A stretch of 64,000 nucleotides of DNA from Xylona heveae TC161 (lineage: Eukaryota; Ascomycota; Xylonomycetes; Xylonales; Xylonaceae), in NCBI RefSeq assembly GCF_001619985.1, contig NW_017264197.1, positions 620,001 to 684,000 on the forward strand. Direction: 5' to 3'. Below are positions 1 to 12,775 of this stretch, piece after piece (positions within the stretch are counted from its first letter, which is position 1; every line of letters begins with the position of its first letter). The notes under the pieces were generated by a model. That model saw nothing but the letters and a program-made list of their open reading frames with translations, did no database searches and had not been told where the DNA came from. A program made the translations under genes and the position numbers.

Positions 1-1511
1 CAGGTTGAGAAATTTGTCGAAGAGGAATGCATCCCGGCAGATCCGGTATTTCTTGCACAGATTGGCCAAGGAGACCAGCGGTGGAGCAGGCATCCTCGCG
101 TCATTGATGACTTGAAAGCCAGGGCCAAAGAAGTAGGGCTCTGGAACATGTTTTTACCTAAAAATCATTACAAAGAAGGTGCGGGTTTTACGAACCTCGA
201 ATACGGTCTGATGGCGGAATATATGGGCAAATCGAGAGTTGCATCTGAGGTGAGTTATGCGCAAGCCTGCTTTAAAGTTGCGCATTCATCTGTCGATGCT
301 GTCGAAACCGAAAAAACACAGGGGTTTCGAGATTATAGCTTCTTCGACACTGATAACTATCTCTCTCCAAAGGCAATGAATTGCGCAGCTCCCGATACCG
401 GTAATATGGAAGTTCTCGCGAAATATGGAAATGACGCCCAGCAAGAACAATGGTTAAAACCATTGCTGAACGGTGACATTCGGTCCGCATTTCTCATGAC
501 AGAACCAGGCGTTGCATCAAGCGATGCAACAAATATCACCTTGGGAATGAAAAAAGAAGGAAACGATTATATTATAAATGGTTCAGTAAGCTGACAGGAA
601 AATCCAACTTTGTCAAAGAAAGTTTTCTAATGCCAATACCTAGAAATGGTGGAGCAGCGGAGCAGGAGATCCTCGATGCATGGTTTACATTGTCATGGGA
701 AAGACCGACCCAACAAACCAAAACGTCCACAAACAGCAGTCTGTACTTATTGTTCCCGCAAATACCAAAGGTATCACTGTCGAGAGAATGATGTCAGTCT
801 ATGGCTATGATGATGCGCCGCACGGGCATGGTCATATAATTTTCAACAACGTCCGGGTACCAGCCGCAAATCTTGTGCTAGGTGAAGGTCGAGGATTTGA
901 GATCATTCAGGGCCGCTTGGGACCCGGAAGGATTCATCACGCAATGAGATCAATTGGCGCAGTAAGGAAACCCCCTTCTCGATCAACAAAAGTCCCGTAT
1001 ATTGCTAACGCTGACGTCATGAAAGGCCGAAAAGGCACTTGAGTGGATGCTGGCTCGTGTCAATGACTCCAGCAGAAAAACGTTTGGGAAGCAGCTCAAC
1101 GAGCATGGCGTCATATTGGAATGGATTGCAAAATCGCGTCTCGAGATAGATGCAGCTCGTCTCATCGTTCTTAATGCAGCCGCCAAGATTGACGAATCTG
1201 ATGCTAAAAGTGCTCTCAAGGAGATTGCTGAGGCTAAGGTTTTGGCTCCTCAGGTGGCCTTGACAGTGATTGATCGAGCCGTGCAATGCTTTGGTGCAGC
1301 AGGTGTTTCTCAGGACACCCCATTAGCCAGCATGTGGGCCCAAACAAGAACACTGAGGATAGCTGACGGCCCAGACGAGGTCCATTTGCAACAGATGGGA
1401 CGAAGCGAAGATAAATACGGTGAAGTCATTGCGGAGCGGCTCCGGAAGCAAAAGCAAGTGACTGAAAAGTTATTCCAGCATTATGGCTTGTCACTCAAAT
1501 CGAATTTGTAG
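1..1511 (+). CDS. Acyl-CoA dehydrogenase family protein, 5' end outside the window
   Basis: Four exons are visible: 1-249, 373-585, 644-961 and 1026-1511, giving 421 residues with the frame open at base 1. The protein reads through hallmarks of the acyl-CoA dehydrogenase fold: an N-terminal helical part with GLWNMFLPK, the FAD/substrate segment [17 protein letters not shown], the beta-domain phrase [16 protein letters not shown], and a C-terminal helical domain with [14 protein letters not shown] and [16 protein letters not shown]. The family oxidises acyl-CoA at the alpha-beta carbons using FAD, passing electrons to ETF or oxygen. The sequence most resembles the ACAD10/11-like fungal group, so a peroxisomal or mitochondrial role in fatty or branched acid breakdown is likely. 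Introns are 123, 58 and 64 bp; the 123-bp intron has no in-frame stop. What lies upstream (possible extra N-terminal domain) cannot be seen. The substrate is unknown. Confidence 0.9.
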
Positions 1512-1876
1512 TCTGTAGATTTTCTTTTCCAGCAGCGAGCAAAAGCATCTCTGTTTTTTTCATTCCACTACCTTTTCCCCAAGGAGAATGCACACTAGAT
1601 GCGGACAAGCAGGAGTTTATTACGTGACAGGATTTCGTGACAACTCTCAAGATAACTTCTCCCATTATAGTAGGGCGGTGATGCGCATTGGCTTTCTTTT
1701 TGGGAGACAGCAAACCATTGGAGATGCATTCACACGAGTTTCCGACTCCATAGGATATCCACGCATTTTGTCATGCTTGGGGCAGGATGCACAATCAACA
1801 ACGAGCGTGCAGAAATACGTAGACAGAATCCACAGAGGGGAAAAAAGAGTAAAGAAAAGATCTGATATTGCCTCAT
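1512..1876. other. Convergent 3' intergenic region
   Basis: This 365-bp stretch separates the stop codons of the acyl-CoA dehydrogenase (+) and the WAPL-like gene (-). It presumably holds the 3' untranslated regions of both. No coding or repeat signal is visible. Confidence 0.6.
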
Positions 1877-4800
1877 TTACATAATCGCCTCTAGATAATC
1901 CGCCACCTGTTGTAAATGAGCAGTAAAATTCATCTCCTCGGCTGGGGTATTTTCCGTGCCAAACATTTCAGTATCCACCTTCTTATGATAGATAAGAAAT
2001 TCATTTACAGCATCTAAAATGGGCTGGAGTGAACCCTTGGGCATCAAAGCACGAATGGACGCGGCAGCGGCGTCATTGTGGCACATATTACCCAACAGCA
2101 CCGCGAGGTAGCCAAAAACAACATTGAAGTGGGTGGCTTCCATCGAGTCCGCCTATTTGATCAGTTAATATTTCGAAACGATTCGCTTTGAAGAAGAAGA
2201 AGGAGAGGGGATGTAGTAGGAGACGAACCTCAGCAATACTATCCCTTCTCGCGAGGAACTGCTGCACGGAAGCATCCAACCATCTATCATTGTTGAGCTG
2301 TGCAACCACCATGAAATACCTAGCTTGGTCGCTGAGTTCTGCAAAATTGATGAGAACTCCGAGGGCGAGCACCAAGGTATCCAACATGGAAGAAGAAGAG
2401 AGAGCCATCAATCGAGAATGCACCAAGTGGACAAGGTTCTCAATCAATGAGCGGTGAGACAACGCATTGCAAAACTCGGCATCGTTGTTCGTAATGTTGA
2501 GAAGAAAACGCAAGGACATGATAGGAATGTTGTCCGAGTCATCATATTTGAGAAGGATTGAGAGACAGGTTGCAAGCGAGGATGTGACCTGGTGATCGCT
2601 CGTGGATTCTCGCAAAGAGGAGTTGGCATAGAGAGAAAATGATTCGAAGATGGAGAGAATCTGTTCCAATTCGATGACTTGCTGCTTGGAAACAGAAACA
2701 GAAACAGCGGAGAGCGCTTGAGCATTGTTGACGAGTATTGAAATTAGCTCCAGGGTGACTTGGCGAGATAGACCGCATTCATTGCAACCTGCTTCCCGGC
2801 CACCGCGCATGATGGCGTCAAGGCAACGTAGTGAGATCATTCGAGGAGATGGTGTTATTGCGACTTCAGCGTTCCATAAAATTGACCTTTCCAGATCATC
2901 TCGTACATCGGACAATTCTTGCAGGGCACTCCTTGACATCTTTTCAGACTCTGCAACGATTCGAATGTCGTCGCGCAGGTCAAGCAATGACGCGATCGAT
3001 TGTAAAATCTTCGTGCCTTGAGCTTGTCGTAACGTGCGTGGTGATTTGGAAGCGCGAAGCAGGAAAAATACAGCCATTGAAAGCAAGGATCGAGAAATAA
3101 TTCCCTGATACTCTCCCTCGAGGCAAGCAAGAAGGCGACGGTCGAAATCCTGATCGATGAGACGTTGGGCAAAGTCCCTGTTAGAGAACTTGGACAAGAG
3201 TGTGTGCAGCCCTTCGAGTTTTCTCGTGGTGGAACTTGGACTACTGTCCTCCAAGTCTTCAAAGAGCGTCCCCATTTCATCGGCGAAACGTCGATTGATA
3301 CCAGCTTCCCGCAATTCATGAATGCTTCTGATTGGACCACTGCGTGATCCTGTTTCAGGCTCTCGCTGAGAACTGTTCCGCTGAGAGCCGGATTCTCTAA
3401 AACCATACTTGGGAAGTTGACGTTTCAAGTTCCGCGGAGCTCCTATACTAAAGGGTGTATCACTACCAAGAAGCTGCTCCTGAAGAGGATCGTCTTCTAC
3501 CAAATGCGATCTTTGTTGGGAATATGTGGTCCTCGGCCCGCCGTACTGGAGAAGAACGGATGTCTGAGACAGCTTGTCGTCGGCTTTCCCCCCTAATTTA
3601 GAATCGGCCACTTCCGATCCATTCATGTCTTGATATGGTCGTGCTTCAGGAGAACCCGTTTGGCTTTGAGAAGATCTAGTACCTGTACGAGAGTCTTTTT
3701 CTTCGTTCTCGCTATCGGACTCATCCGTATGTCTGATAGTACTTTCGTCAAACGATCCTTGAGGTGTGAGCACATCAATCAAGCGCTTCCGCAGTCGATC
3801 CGGAGTAAAGCGGCCACCATCACCTAGATCCTCCGGGGTATCCACATCCGCGTCTAATAGGCTGCTGCTCTTTTGAAGCTTCTGGCTGACAGACCGCTTA
3901 GTGTTAGTCGCGCTGCGTCCGTCAGCGGATGACTCCAGTAACTGGCCCCATAGCTTGGCCTGGCGTGGCGTTGTACGCGCTGGTGAGCATGCGCCAGCAA
4001 CCGATGATTCGGGCGACTTTGGTCGTTCGGTGGGTGGAAGCCCCTGGACATGCGGCGTTATCGATGAAGTATTTGGCGGCTTATCATTCGGCTTTTTGGT
4101 ATTTACTGAAGCATATGCACGTGGTGCTTTCTTAAGTATCGACGAGGCGGCCGGTGGGGGTGTTGAAGGCGCAGCGACAAAGGGCTCTTCAGCCTGTTCC
4201 CTCGATCTGGAAACTTGTCGCTGGGGCGACTTCCTTGCTGACATTGCATCATGTGAAGCCTTCGGTTTTTGCGTCAAACGCCCTGCGGGTTGGCGCCGCG
4301 GAATCTCGATTCTCACCTCCCGCCGAGAGCCGAGAATATTTGGCCGGTCCTCAGATGGTCCCCTGCTGCTTGAAGGTTTCGATGAATGCCGGGCTGCCGG
4401 GCTGGTCTCCCTTCGGAGACTCCGCTGTTCCTCTGCGCCTCGCCGTTGATTGCGATATACTGGGACGACAGACGGTTTAACTGGAGATATCTTCCGTCGC
4501 TTCGTGTTGCGCGAGTCGTCTTCAAACTCGTAGACATTAGAGGCACCGTGTGCGCAGTCCTTTTCCCAACCTTCCAGTCGCAGCTTTGTTGAGAGAATTT
4601 CCTCGGAAGTCGCTGAAGCGTCAGACTTGTCCGACTTGTCGTCTTCCTCCGGCCCAGCAGGAGTTTTCTGATTAGAAGACACGGCGCGGTCTAATTTGCT
4701 CAGGTTCCAGACAGGATTCGCGGGACTGCTTCCATTCGACGTGGGCCGCGCTTCGTCTTCATCGAGGGTTGAGCCTTTCACATCAACCTGTATGTCTGAT

Positions 4801-4913
4801 ATTCCACTCCTCTCTTTCGATCGGGAGTCCACGTATCCCGTTCCCTGAACTTTTCGTCTGCTGGCTTTTCCATACGTTACTGTTTTCGGCGTTCGGTATT
4901 TAGGGAAATCCAT
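1877..4913 (-). CDS. wpl1: WAPL-domain cohesin release factor (Wpl1/Rad61-like)
   Basis: Two exons, 4913-2229 and 2152-1877, joined across a 76-bp intron (donor GTTCGT, acceptor TAG), give about 986 residues. The start is the ATG at 4913; the frame extends a little further upstream but with no ATG. The first half is low-complexity and basic, rich in Ser, Pro and Lys, with a short conserved-looking start (TPKTVTYGKASRR). From about residue 530 the sequence becomes helical and repeat-like, beginning SIHELREAG and ending with LAVLLGNMCHND and ADYLEAIM, which matches the C-terminal WAPL domain. WAPL binds Pds5 and opens the Smc3-Scc1 gate to unload cohesin from chromatin. The domain call rests on recognition of the helical repeats and the late GYLAVLLGNMC motif; the disordered half is not diagnostic. 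Confidence 0.82.
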
Positions 4914-5894
4914 CTTTGATCTGACAGAACCAGTCAATGTTCCAGCACTTCAAGCAAAATAAACTAGCGATTATGCGCAACAGGCTAATGAAGCAGGTAA
5001 TAGCGATATGCGATGGCGAGTGAGCGGGTGGTGGAGATGGTCAGGATGAGATTAAATTAACAGGATTCCAATTCGCGATTAGAGTGAAGTTTCAATCAAA
5101 GAGGAATAAGTGAGGAGCGATCCGGAATGAGGAAAAGAAGAGTAAGATCCTGGATTGATGAGCGCGCAGCAACAGCTGACTGTGACTTCAATCATTATGA
5201 GCAGGCGCAGAAGTCTCGGTGCTGGTCAAGAATTGGCTTGTAAGCAAGATCGTGGCGTATAAAAGGACATTGAAGCTGCGTCGCAAAAAGGTGCGCGTTC
5301 CAATTGCATAAAAAGAAAGAGTAAAGGAAGCCGGTGATGTCTTTGACAAAAAGGCGTTCGATAACAAAGACGTCGTAATATGGTCCCGTCAATCTGCGCA
5401 AACCCCACTAGAGGCGTTGGAGTGGCCGCACCAGTCAAATTAAAGGTCTGTTTTCGACACGGACCGGCAATTTCACAATGAACCAACTCCAGCAGATAAA
5501 GTTAGTGACTAGCTCAGCTGGCTTCTTAACTAGAGAAGTGACGGAACAGTGAAACGACCATAACTGCAACATACCTCCGTAGTGAAGAGCTCCCGTGCGC
5601 TCTTTCCTTGTAATTCACTTAAGTTGGTTATAGGGAGAGCTGGCCCCCTCGCCCCTCGGAGGTGGCCGACAACAGATGTCCGTGGTACGTACTGGTGCCC
5701 CGCCTAAACATGCCTCTTTCCCTTCCACAATCTCCAACACCAATAACAATTCTACGCCTGCGAGAAGGGCAGTTCTCTTATTCAGGGCTTGACATTTAAT
5801 TCCTCTGCCTTCTCGCTCAGAAATTGCGACTTTTACTACTCTAACGCCCATTTGCCCCCCTCTTCTCTGATAGGAAATCGAGAGTTCGTTAATC
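4914..5894. promoter_or_regulatory. Divergent intergenic region between wpl1 and fur1
   Basis: This 981-bp region must contain the promoters of both flanking divergent genes. A TATAAAAG word lies at 5258-5265 on the + strand, about 630 bp before the UPRT start, too far to be its obvious TATA box. A pyrimidine-rich stretch at about 5790-5880 precedes the UPRT ATG and looks like a 5' leader. Short open frames here have no supporting features. Confidence 0.45.
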
Positions 5895-6826
<932 letters not shown>

Positions 6827-7282
6827 AGTAGTCGATAAATACCCAGGGCATGGAAAATGTCCTTGCATGAGCATAGAGCCAATTGCATTTCTAGCAAAAA
6901 TTTCTCAAAAGTGCTGCATGTAGGATGTCTCAGAAAACAGGCTGCGCGACTCGGAGAACCACCCTAGATATGGCAAACCTGTCTCTTCCTTCAAAACTAT
7001 CCTCTCACAGAAAAAATCCGATTGATCAGTCAGCAGGTTATTTTGCGCATTGATTTTCGCTCAGAATGAGCCGCCTGCCACTATTGATTGAATGATCCAA
7101 GAAATGCATGACTCCCTTCCTAGTGGTGTATCTGCATCAAAACTAGTCCTTCAGATCCTCTCTCAAGGTTGGTTGGGCCAAACATTATGATCTTGTTCTG
7201 GTGAACGTAAAAAACAATCTCAACATAATGCATTGCACATCGTCTTGTCGCTGAAGATGTCTGATTATGGTCCTGGTAAAGC
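6827..7282. other. Convergent 3' intergenic region
   Basis: This 456-bp stretch lies between the stops of the UPRT (+) and elf1 (-) genes. It is moderately AT-rich and probably holds both 3' untranslated regions. I see no gene, tRNA or repeat in it. Confidence 0.5.
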
Positions 7283-7900
7283 TCAGTCGCCATCGTCATC
7301 TATGCTACCTTCAGTTGCGGCAAGAGGCTCCCTATCTGCGTAGTCCTCCACGGCAAGTCTTGACTCGGGTTCGTGATAGCCATAACTGGAATCGCGAGGG
7401 TCGTCCCCAGCAGCGTCTTTGGCAACGGTGTCGCAGGCATCGATCCAATCAGAGTAGACATCCACTGCTGCAGAAAGGTCTGGAAAAAACAGACTTGTGG
7501 TCAGCGAAAAGGGCGCGTGCAAATGCCTTTGTGGAGTCGAAGTGCAGTGATCTCACAGTTGATTCCGGTTTGAAATGATTGTCCGCAAACTTTGCAGGAC
7601 AGCTGACCGACGCCGATCTTTTTCTCCAGCTTGACTGTCACAGACTTTTCATGATTGCAGAATAAGCAGGGAAATGCCGTTGGGAGCGGTTCACTCTGCT
7701 CAGGTAGTTAGGTATGTTCCACATGAGAGACGATTTGAAACGTTCTAAACGTGCGCGACTCCAATGTGCGACTGGGCGGGAAAGGTGCTGACCTTCTTGG
7801 GGCCTTGCGGCTTTCTGGTAGACTTCTTGCGCTTACCCTAATAGAAAAACAAGAATTAAAATCATCCTTTATCTGCGATTCAAGTATGATGGCTTACCAT
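7283..7900 (-). CDS. elf1: Transcription elongation factor 1 homologue (Elf1)
   Basis: Four exons are inferred on the minus strand: 7900-7898 (the ATG alone), 7837-7793, 7695-7557 and 7479-7283. They give 127 residues. The N terminus [15 protein letters not shown] is the basic tail typical of Elf1, followed by a four-cysteine zinc ribbon (CLFC at about 26-29 and CKVC at about 50-53) and the conserved helix [17 protein letters not shown]; the acidic tail ends EGSIDDDGD. Elf1 rides with RNA polymerase II and promotes passage through nucleosomes. The first exon consists only of the initiator codon: ATG is followed directly by GTAAGC, and the basic tail begins after a TAG acceptor 60 bp on. Introns are 60, 97 and 77 bp. 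It is convergent with UPRT and divergent from urc1. Confidence 0.92.
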
Positions 7901-8659
7901 GGCGAAGATGAATCAGAGGAAAGAGCCACTGGACAAATAGGTTGTCTGTCGGCTGGGCCTGTAAATTTATATAACTTAGTAGGAGGTAAGGATCATACAT
8001 CACTCGCGGTTGCTTAGATGAGGTTTGTGGGCTGCCGTAGCTGAATCGTTGCTCGCCGTTTGGCTTGATAAGTGCTTTAGATTACCGTAGTCAGCTACGT
8101 AAGGTAAGTAATTCTTTTACAAGAGTGGCAGTTTTGCTGACTAAGTATTCTCCAAAAGGATTAGTACGGCCTCGGCTGTTTAGTCTGTCGATCTCGGCTC
8201 CAGACTAAATTTATAGCTTATTCATTGTGTGGGGTTGAGAGGATGGAGAAAGGTAACAATTGTGGGTACATGGACGGACGAGACTTTGCCATTAGACGAA
8301 AATAAAGCTGATACAGCATTTATTCTTCCTTTGAATTGCATCAGGTGTAATGGTATCATCTACGAGAAGATATAGAGCTCTTTTGCTTTGGAAAAAGTTA
8401 AAGTTTGTGTAGGCTGCAGTGGATGGTCTCGTGGTTTCTCGGCCCCCGGTAAACAGCACCCTGCGTCTCGGTTCAACCGTCTCCCGATGTAAAGGGGGGT
8501 TCAGATTGCAAGGGGCATCTCGTCCTTTCCGATGCGACTGTCGGAGCTGCCAACACAATTTGCAGAAATTCGTAAATCATACTTACAGCTTGATTAGGCG
8601 TTCATTTATCCTGACGTTGATAATAAACTGTTCCCACGACCTCCGTAGTAGCTAGCAAA
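7901..8659. promoter_or_regulatory. Divergent promoter region between elf1 and urc1
   Basis: This 759-bp region should carry control elements for both elf1 (-) and urc1 (+). Any pyrimidine-responsive site would be expected here, but I cannot name a binding motif from the sequence. No coding signal is convincing. Confidence 0.4.
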
Positions 8660-10827
8660 ATGGTTGTTCCTCAGACGGCCAATGAAGATCAAGCTACTGC
8701 CTTCAGTACAATACTTGCGGCGCTTAAAGAAATTCAGCAGGATCACCGTCAGCTTGCAGCAGTAGTCGATGAGATTAACGGTAGAGTTAATACCCTCGCC
8801 GGCATAAAGCAAGTAAAAGATGGCGCCATCGAAACTGAAGAGGCTAGCAATAGCTCTTCGCAACCTTCAGGAGTATCATGGATTGACGACTCTGGTCTTG
8901 AAGGAAGGATAAATCAGGAGTCCAAGTCCACAGCTAGTTCTACTATTCCGCCAGTTCCTCTGGCAGATGTACAAGGCTCGACGTCACCACTTTCTAGGAG
9001 ATCATCAACCACATCCAGAATTATCTTGACGACCTATCCGGGTCAGTCTGGTATCGACCCAATCGTCATGAGCTGGGGAAACAAGGACCCAATGCTTCGA
9101 GGGCCCGTTGTCGTCTCACGTAGCCAAAACACCTTGAGGAGGCGAAATGGTATAGATTCGTGCCAATACTTCCTGAGCATAGCTAATCCGAGCCATTAAT
9201 AGCTATCGGAGCACATGGAGGCTCTTATTCAATCTATCATGCTCTTGCAGTGGCAAGTAAGAATTTGGATGTCGATCACAGGCCTGACTTTACCAACACT
9301 GAGCCCGCGGCAAACATCGGTCCGTTTCCACAGTGGTCAGATCCAAAGAAAATTGTATCCATGGATCCACTCGGGCACCTTGCACCTTGGTTATTCAAGG
9401 ACATCATCCGAAGCGAAAATGTCGATATTCGACCCACTATTGCAATTACACGAGCGCACATGAAGCTTCCTGAGCTTGAGCAGAGTGTTAAATCCGGCCG
9501 TCTCGTACCTGACGGGAAGATATGTTTGAATGAGAGCGGGGAATTGGCAGTGACAAAGTTTGCTGTTGAGCCAGTATGGTTTCTTCCTGGGGTTGCGGAT
9601 AGGTTCGGAATTGGTAAGGCTCATTTGATGTGCTGATTCAAAACTGTGCAACTGTTCTGTTGTATACTTCCAACTTTCCGGAAATTGACCTTCTTTTGGT
9701 TTAGATGAAGGCTCCCTACGGAGATCACTATTCGAAAACACCGGCGGTTCTTTTCCGGAGCTAATCACAAGGGGCGACATCAAGCTCTTCCTGCCTCCTA
9801 TTGGTGGTTTGACCGTTTACTGTTTCGGTGATCCTGCAAAAATGTCCGACCCCAACGTCAAGCTAGCCCTCCGTGTCCATGATGAATGCAATGGTAGTGA
9901 TGTCTTCGGATCTGACATTTGTACATGTCGCCCGTATCTCATATTCGGTGTTGAAGAAGCTGTGAAAGAGGCACAGAAGGGAGGGAGTGGTGTGGTCATT
10001 TACTTTCGCAAGGAAGGTCGAGCCTTGGGAGAGGTGACCAAATATCTCGTTTACAATGCACGTAAGTTGAAACTTTGGTGTCGTTGGAGCAATGAGATTC
10101 TCTGACAACTTTCTAGGGAAAAGAGGAACCGATAGTAGGAGAAACAAATGAAAATGTTACATTTTCTTTGCTAATGCAGTGCTAGGAGCTAGCGAGTATT
10201 TTAAGCGGACGGAAAATATCGCAGGTGTAAAAGTAAGAGAGTTGCTCAAGAGCAGATACATCGAATATCTATTGACCGATTTTCTAGGACATGCGTTTCC
10301 AAGCCCTTATGCCAGATGTGAGTGGTCTCAAGCTTTCTGTTTTATGCCTTTTCTCTAAGCTTGCTAACGCCACGTATCAGATACTTCACTGGCTTGGAAT
10401 CACTAAGATTGACCGCATGCTCAGCATGTCAAAGTAAGGAATTCCCCTTCCCCCCTCCTTCTTGTATGCTGGCTCCTTACTAACAGCCTGCAGCATGAAG
10501 CATGATGCTATTGTTGAACAAGGCATACCAATTTTGGAAAGAGTACCTATACCGGATGAGCTTATTCCCGAAGACAGCAGAGTTGAAATCGACGCAAAAA
10601 TCCATGCGGGCTATTGTAAGATCAGACAACTCATACTTAATCTCTTCTGTTATTTTTCTGACAGCTTGCGAAACACTAGTTACGACTGGCAAAGTGTTGA
10701 GTATGACGGAACTTTCTCACGTTCAGGGGCGTGCATGGGATGACATCGATGTAAGCCATACACATTGCCCAATATTCGCATTTCCCAGACGCATTCACTA
10801 ATACCAATAACTTTTTCCAAGCATTGA
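8660..10827 (+). CDS. urc1: Urc1-type GTP cyclohydrolase II-like protein (uracil catabolism)
   Basis: Ten exons are inferred: 8660-9149, 9203-9613, 9705-10061, 10117-10134, 10180-10232, 10288-10317, 10381-10433, 10494-10615, 10665-10750 and 10822-10827, giving about 541 residues. An N-terminal GTP-cyclohydrolase-N region (GPVVVSRSQNT, TNTEPAANIGPFPQW, RPTIAITRAHMKLPEL) is followed by a cyclohydrolase II-like domain with the three zinc cysteines retained (HDECNGSDVFGSDICTC) and YFRKEGRALGEV in place of the usual YLRQEGRGIGL. This architecture is that of fungal Urc1/Urg1, required for the URC route of uracil degradation in some yeasts. The exact reaction of Urc1 is not firmly established. The last exon codes only His-stop: donor GTAAGC at 10751 and a CACTAATA branch site support it. 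If that intron is not spliced, the frame ends at 10801. Confidence 0.88.
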
Positions 10828-12320
10828 AATTTTGCCGGAAGCCATATATGTTACATGGGATCTGTAATTAAATGAATTGAAGAACTACCTCTACAGCGGC
10901 TGCTTGTTCCTTACATCCCAAAAGGGCATCAAGCAATTCTATGAAGCATTTACAGATGCATCATAATATCATTCACTAGCTTTGCATCGCATTTGTGCAG
11001 AACGCCACTTCAACAAATCATCAAACGATTATGTTTCGACAGGTAGAATCACATGTACATCAGGTAAACACTACCACAAGAAAACCCTCGTCGTGCGACA
11101 AAGTTCTTCCAGAGCAAAATACAAAGATATGATTGACGCTCACATGGCCAACATAATAATAACCTACGCCACCCATACGCCAAGTAAACCCTGAAAAATC
11201 TCCGACTTCTTAGAATGAACGTGCATTGCATATGCTACACGCAATTATATCTACCATATCGGATCTGCTAATTTGGCAGGGATAAATACCTGGTAGGGAG
11301 GGGGACCACGATGGTCTCGTTTTTTGGGCAGTGGGCCCAGGCTGTTGCAAGGACCAGTACACGACATCATGATGACAGGCGCCACTTGGTTAAAGCACTG
11401 ACTGCATTTAACCCGATGATTGTGTGCCCAAGGCTGCGGAATTGACGTGTTCACTCCTAAGTTGTGAGGTGCAACACTTTGCCTATCTGCGGTAACACAA
11501 GCTATCTACTTGGACAGTGCAAAAGCGGCATGCCACGTTGTGGCGATACTCGAAATGCGGAGTAACATATTCCATCCGTTCTAAAAGTACATTACTGTAC
11601 CGTATGAGGACCACGTCCTTGGACATTAACGTCTATTAGTGCAAGGACAGCACAGCTGCATCAAGTCGGCCAGTGGGGCGGACCGCCGTAGATTGACTTA
11701 GATTCTCCACCTAAGGCTGCCAGGGGTTAACACTTAGCGGAGCTGGAGGGACAACAATTTACCTTGGCCAGTGTACGCCATCAACGGCCCACCCCGAGCA
11801 ATGCTGTAAACGGTACGTCTTCCCCCGGGTTGTTCAAAGCAAGAATACGACCTGTGGAAATATAATTGGATCGATGTAGGAGCGAGCTGCAAAATCATCT
11901 AAGCCCTGATCGCTCGGGAAGCCTGGAATCTAGACTCAGGCAAATGCCTGGCGAACCGTGCGGTGACAGGCTAGCATGGTTGCATACGAGAACACCCTCC
12001 GCAAAAAGCCACGGGAATTCATGGGCCAATTCATCAGCATATTAGAAGAACTTTCGCATCCATGTATTGCCGCTTCTCCCGGTTGAGAGCCAACTGGCCC
12101 AACACTTGGCTGATGGACCATTTTGCAGCCACACGCCACCTTGGGGATGGTGGCTTCCCCACAGCTCCCCTGACGGGAGGTCAACGTCTTATTTAATGGA
12201 GACCCTCGTACGGAGTATGCTGAGATGAAATGTGATTCTTTGCGCAGAAAAGTTTTTTGAAACATTTAGATCCCTTTTGAAGAACAAAAGAAACGAGAAA
12301 AGACAACAGCAAGCGCTATT
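10828..12320. other. Gene-poor intergenic region
   Basis: This 1.5-kb stretch follows urc1 and precedes the small gene at 12321. I find no supported coding frame or RNA gene. A TACGGAGTA word is present at 12209-12217 and a related GCGGAGTAA at about 11560, a type of word repeated elsewhere in the window's intergenic DNA. The last few hundred bases presumably carry the promoter of the downstream gene. Confidence 0.4.
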
Positions 12321-12775
12321 ATGAGCAACGGCAAAATGTACATCTCACTACCGCCGCCAAGCTTGCAGAAGGCTGCTTCTTCAAGATTTGATCGCCGACG
12401 TTATCCGCTGACACCGTCGACCATAACACCTCCATCACTGACCGCGCACACATCATCAGCATCGCGGCAAGGACAAAGCACAAACGATCAATACGGGGCC
12501 TCAGCATTGCTTGCGCGGGTTGCCTCAAGTCCTCCATCGCCCCAATCGACTTTAAATTGTCCGCCCTTCTCTTCTGCCTCAAACTCAAATCTACCCATCA
12601 CAAAATTGGATGAACATAAAAGGCAAGAGGCTTTTGCCAATACGCTTACCCCATTTCAAGGTATGTCAGTGGAATTCGGAATATATTTACTTGAACACTC
12701 ATGTTAACTTCTTCCATAGATGGATACACAAGCTTTCCCGACTTCGACAGATTTGGAAGCCCACGACCTTCATGA
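12321..12775 (+). CDS. Small protein of unknown function (131 aa)
   Basis: Exons 12321-12660 and 12720-12775 give 131 residues; the 59-bp intron has a GTATGT donor and CATAG acceptor. Splicing continues the frame with DGYTSFPDFDRFGSPRPS before TGA. The body is rich in Ser, Thr, Pro and Ala, with a short basic stretch (SSRFDRRRYPLTPSTITPPSL) interpretable as a possible phosphorylated or disordered region; there is no signal peptide or membrane segment. I do not recognise the family. The clean intron and the compositionally different C-terminal exon argue for a real gene, but expression evidence is missing. An AT-rich leader with many A residues precedes the ATG. Confidence 0.55.

Noticed and set aside
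3901-4449. 182-codon plus-strand frame inside wpl1
   Set aside because: Lies antisense to the low-complexity half of the WAPL-like gene, with no recognisable domain.
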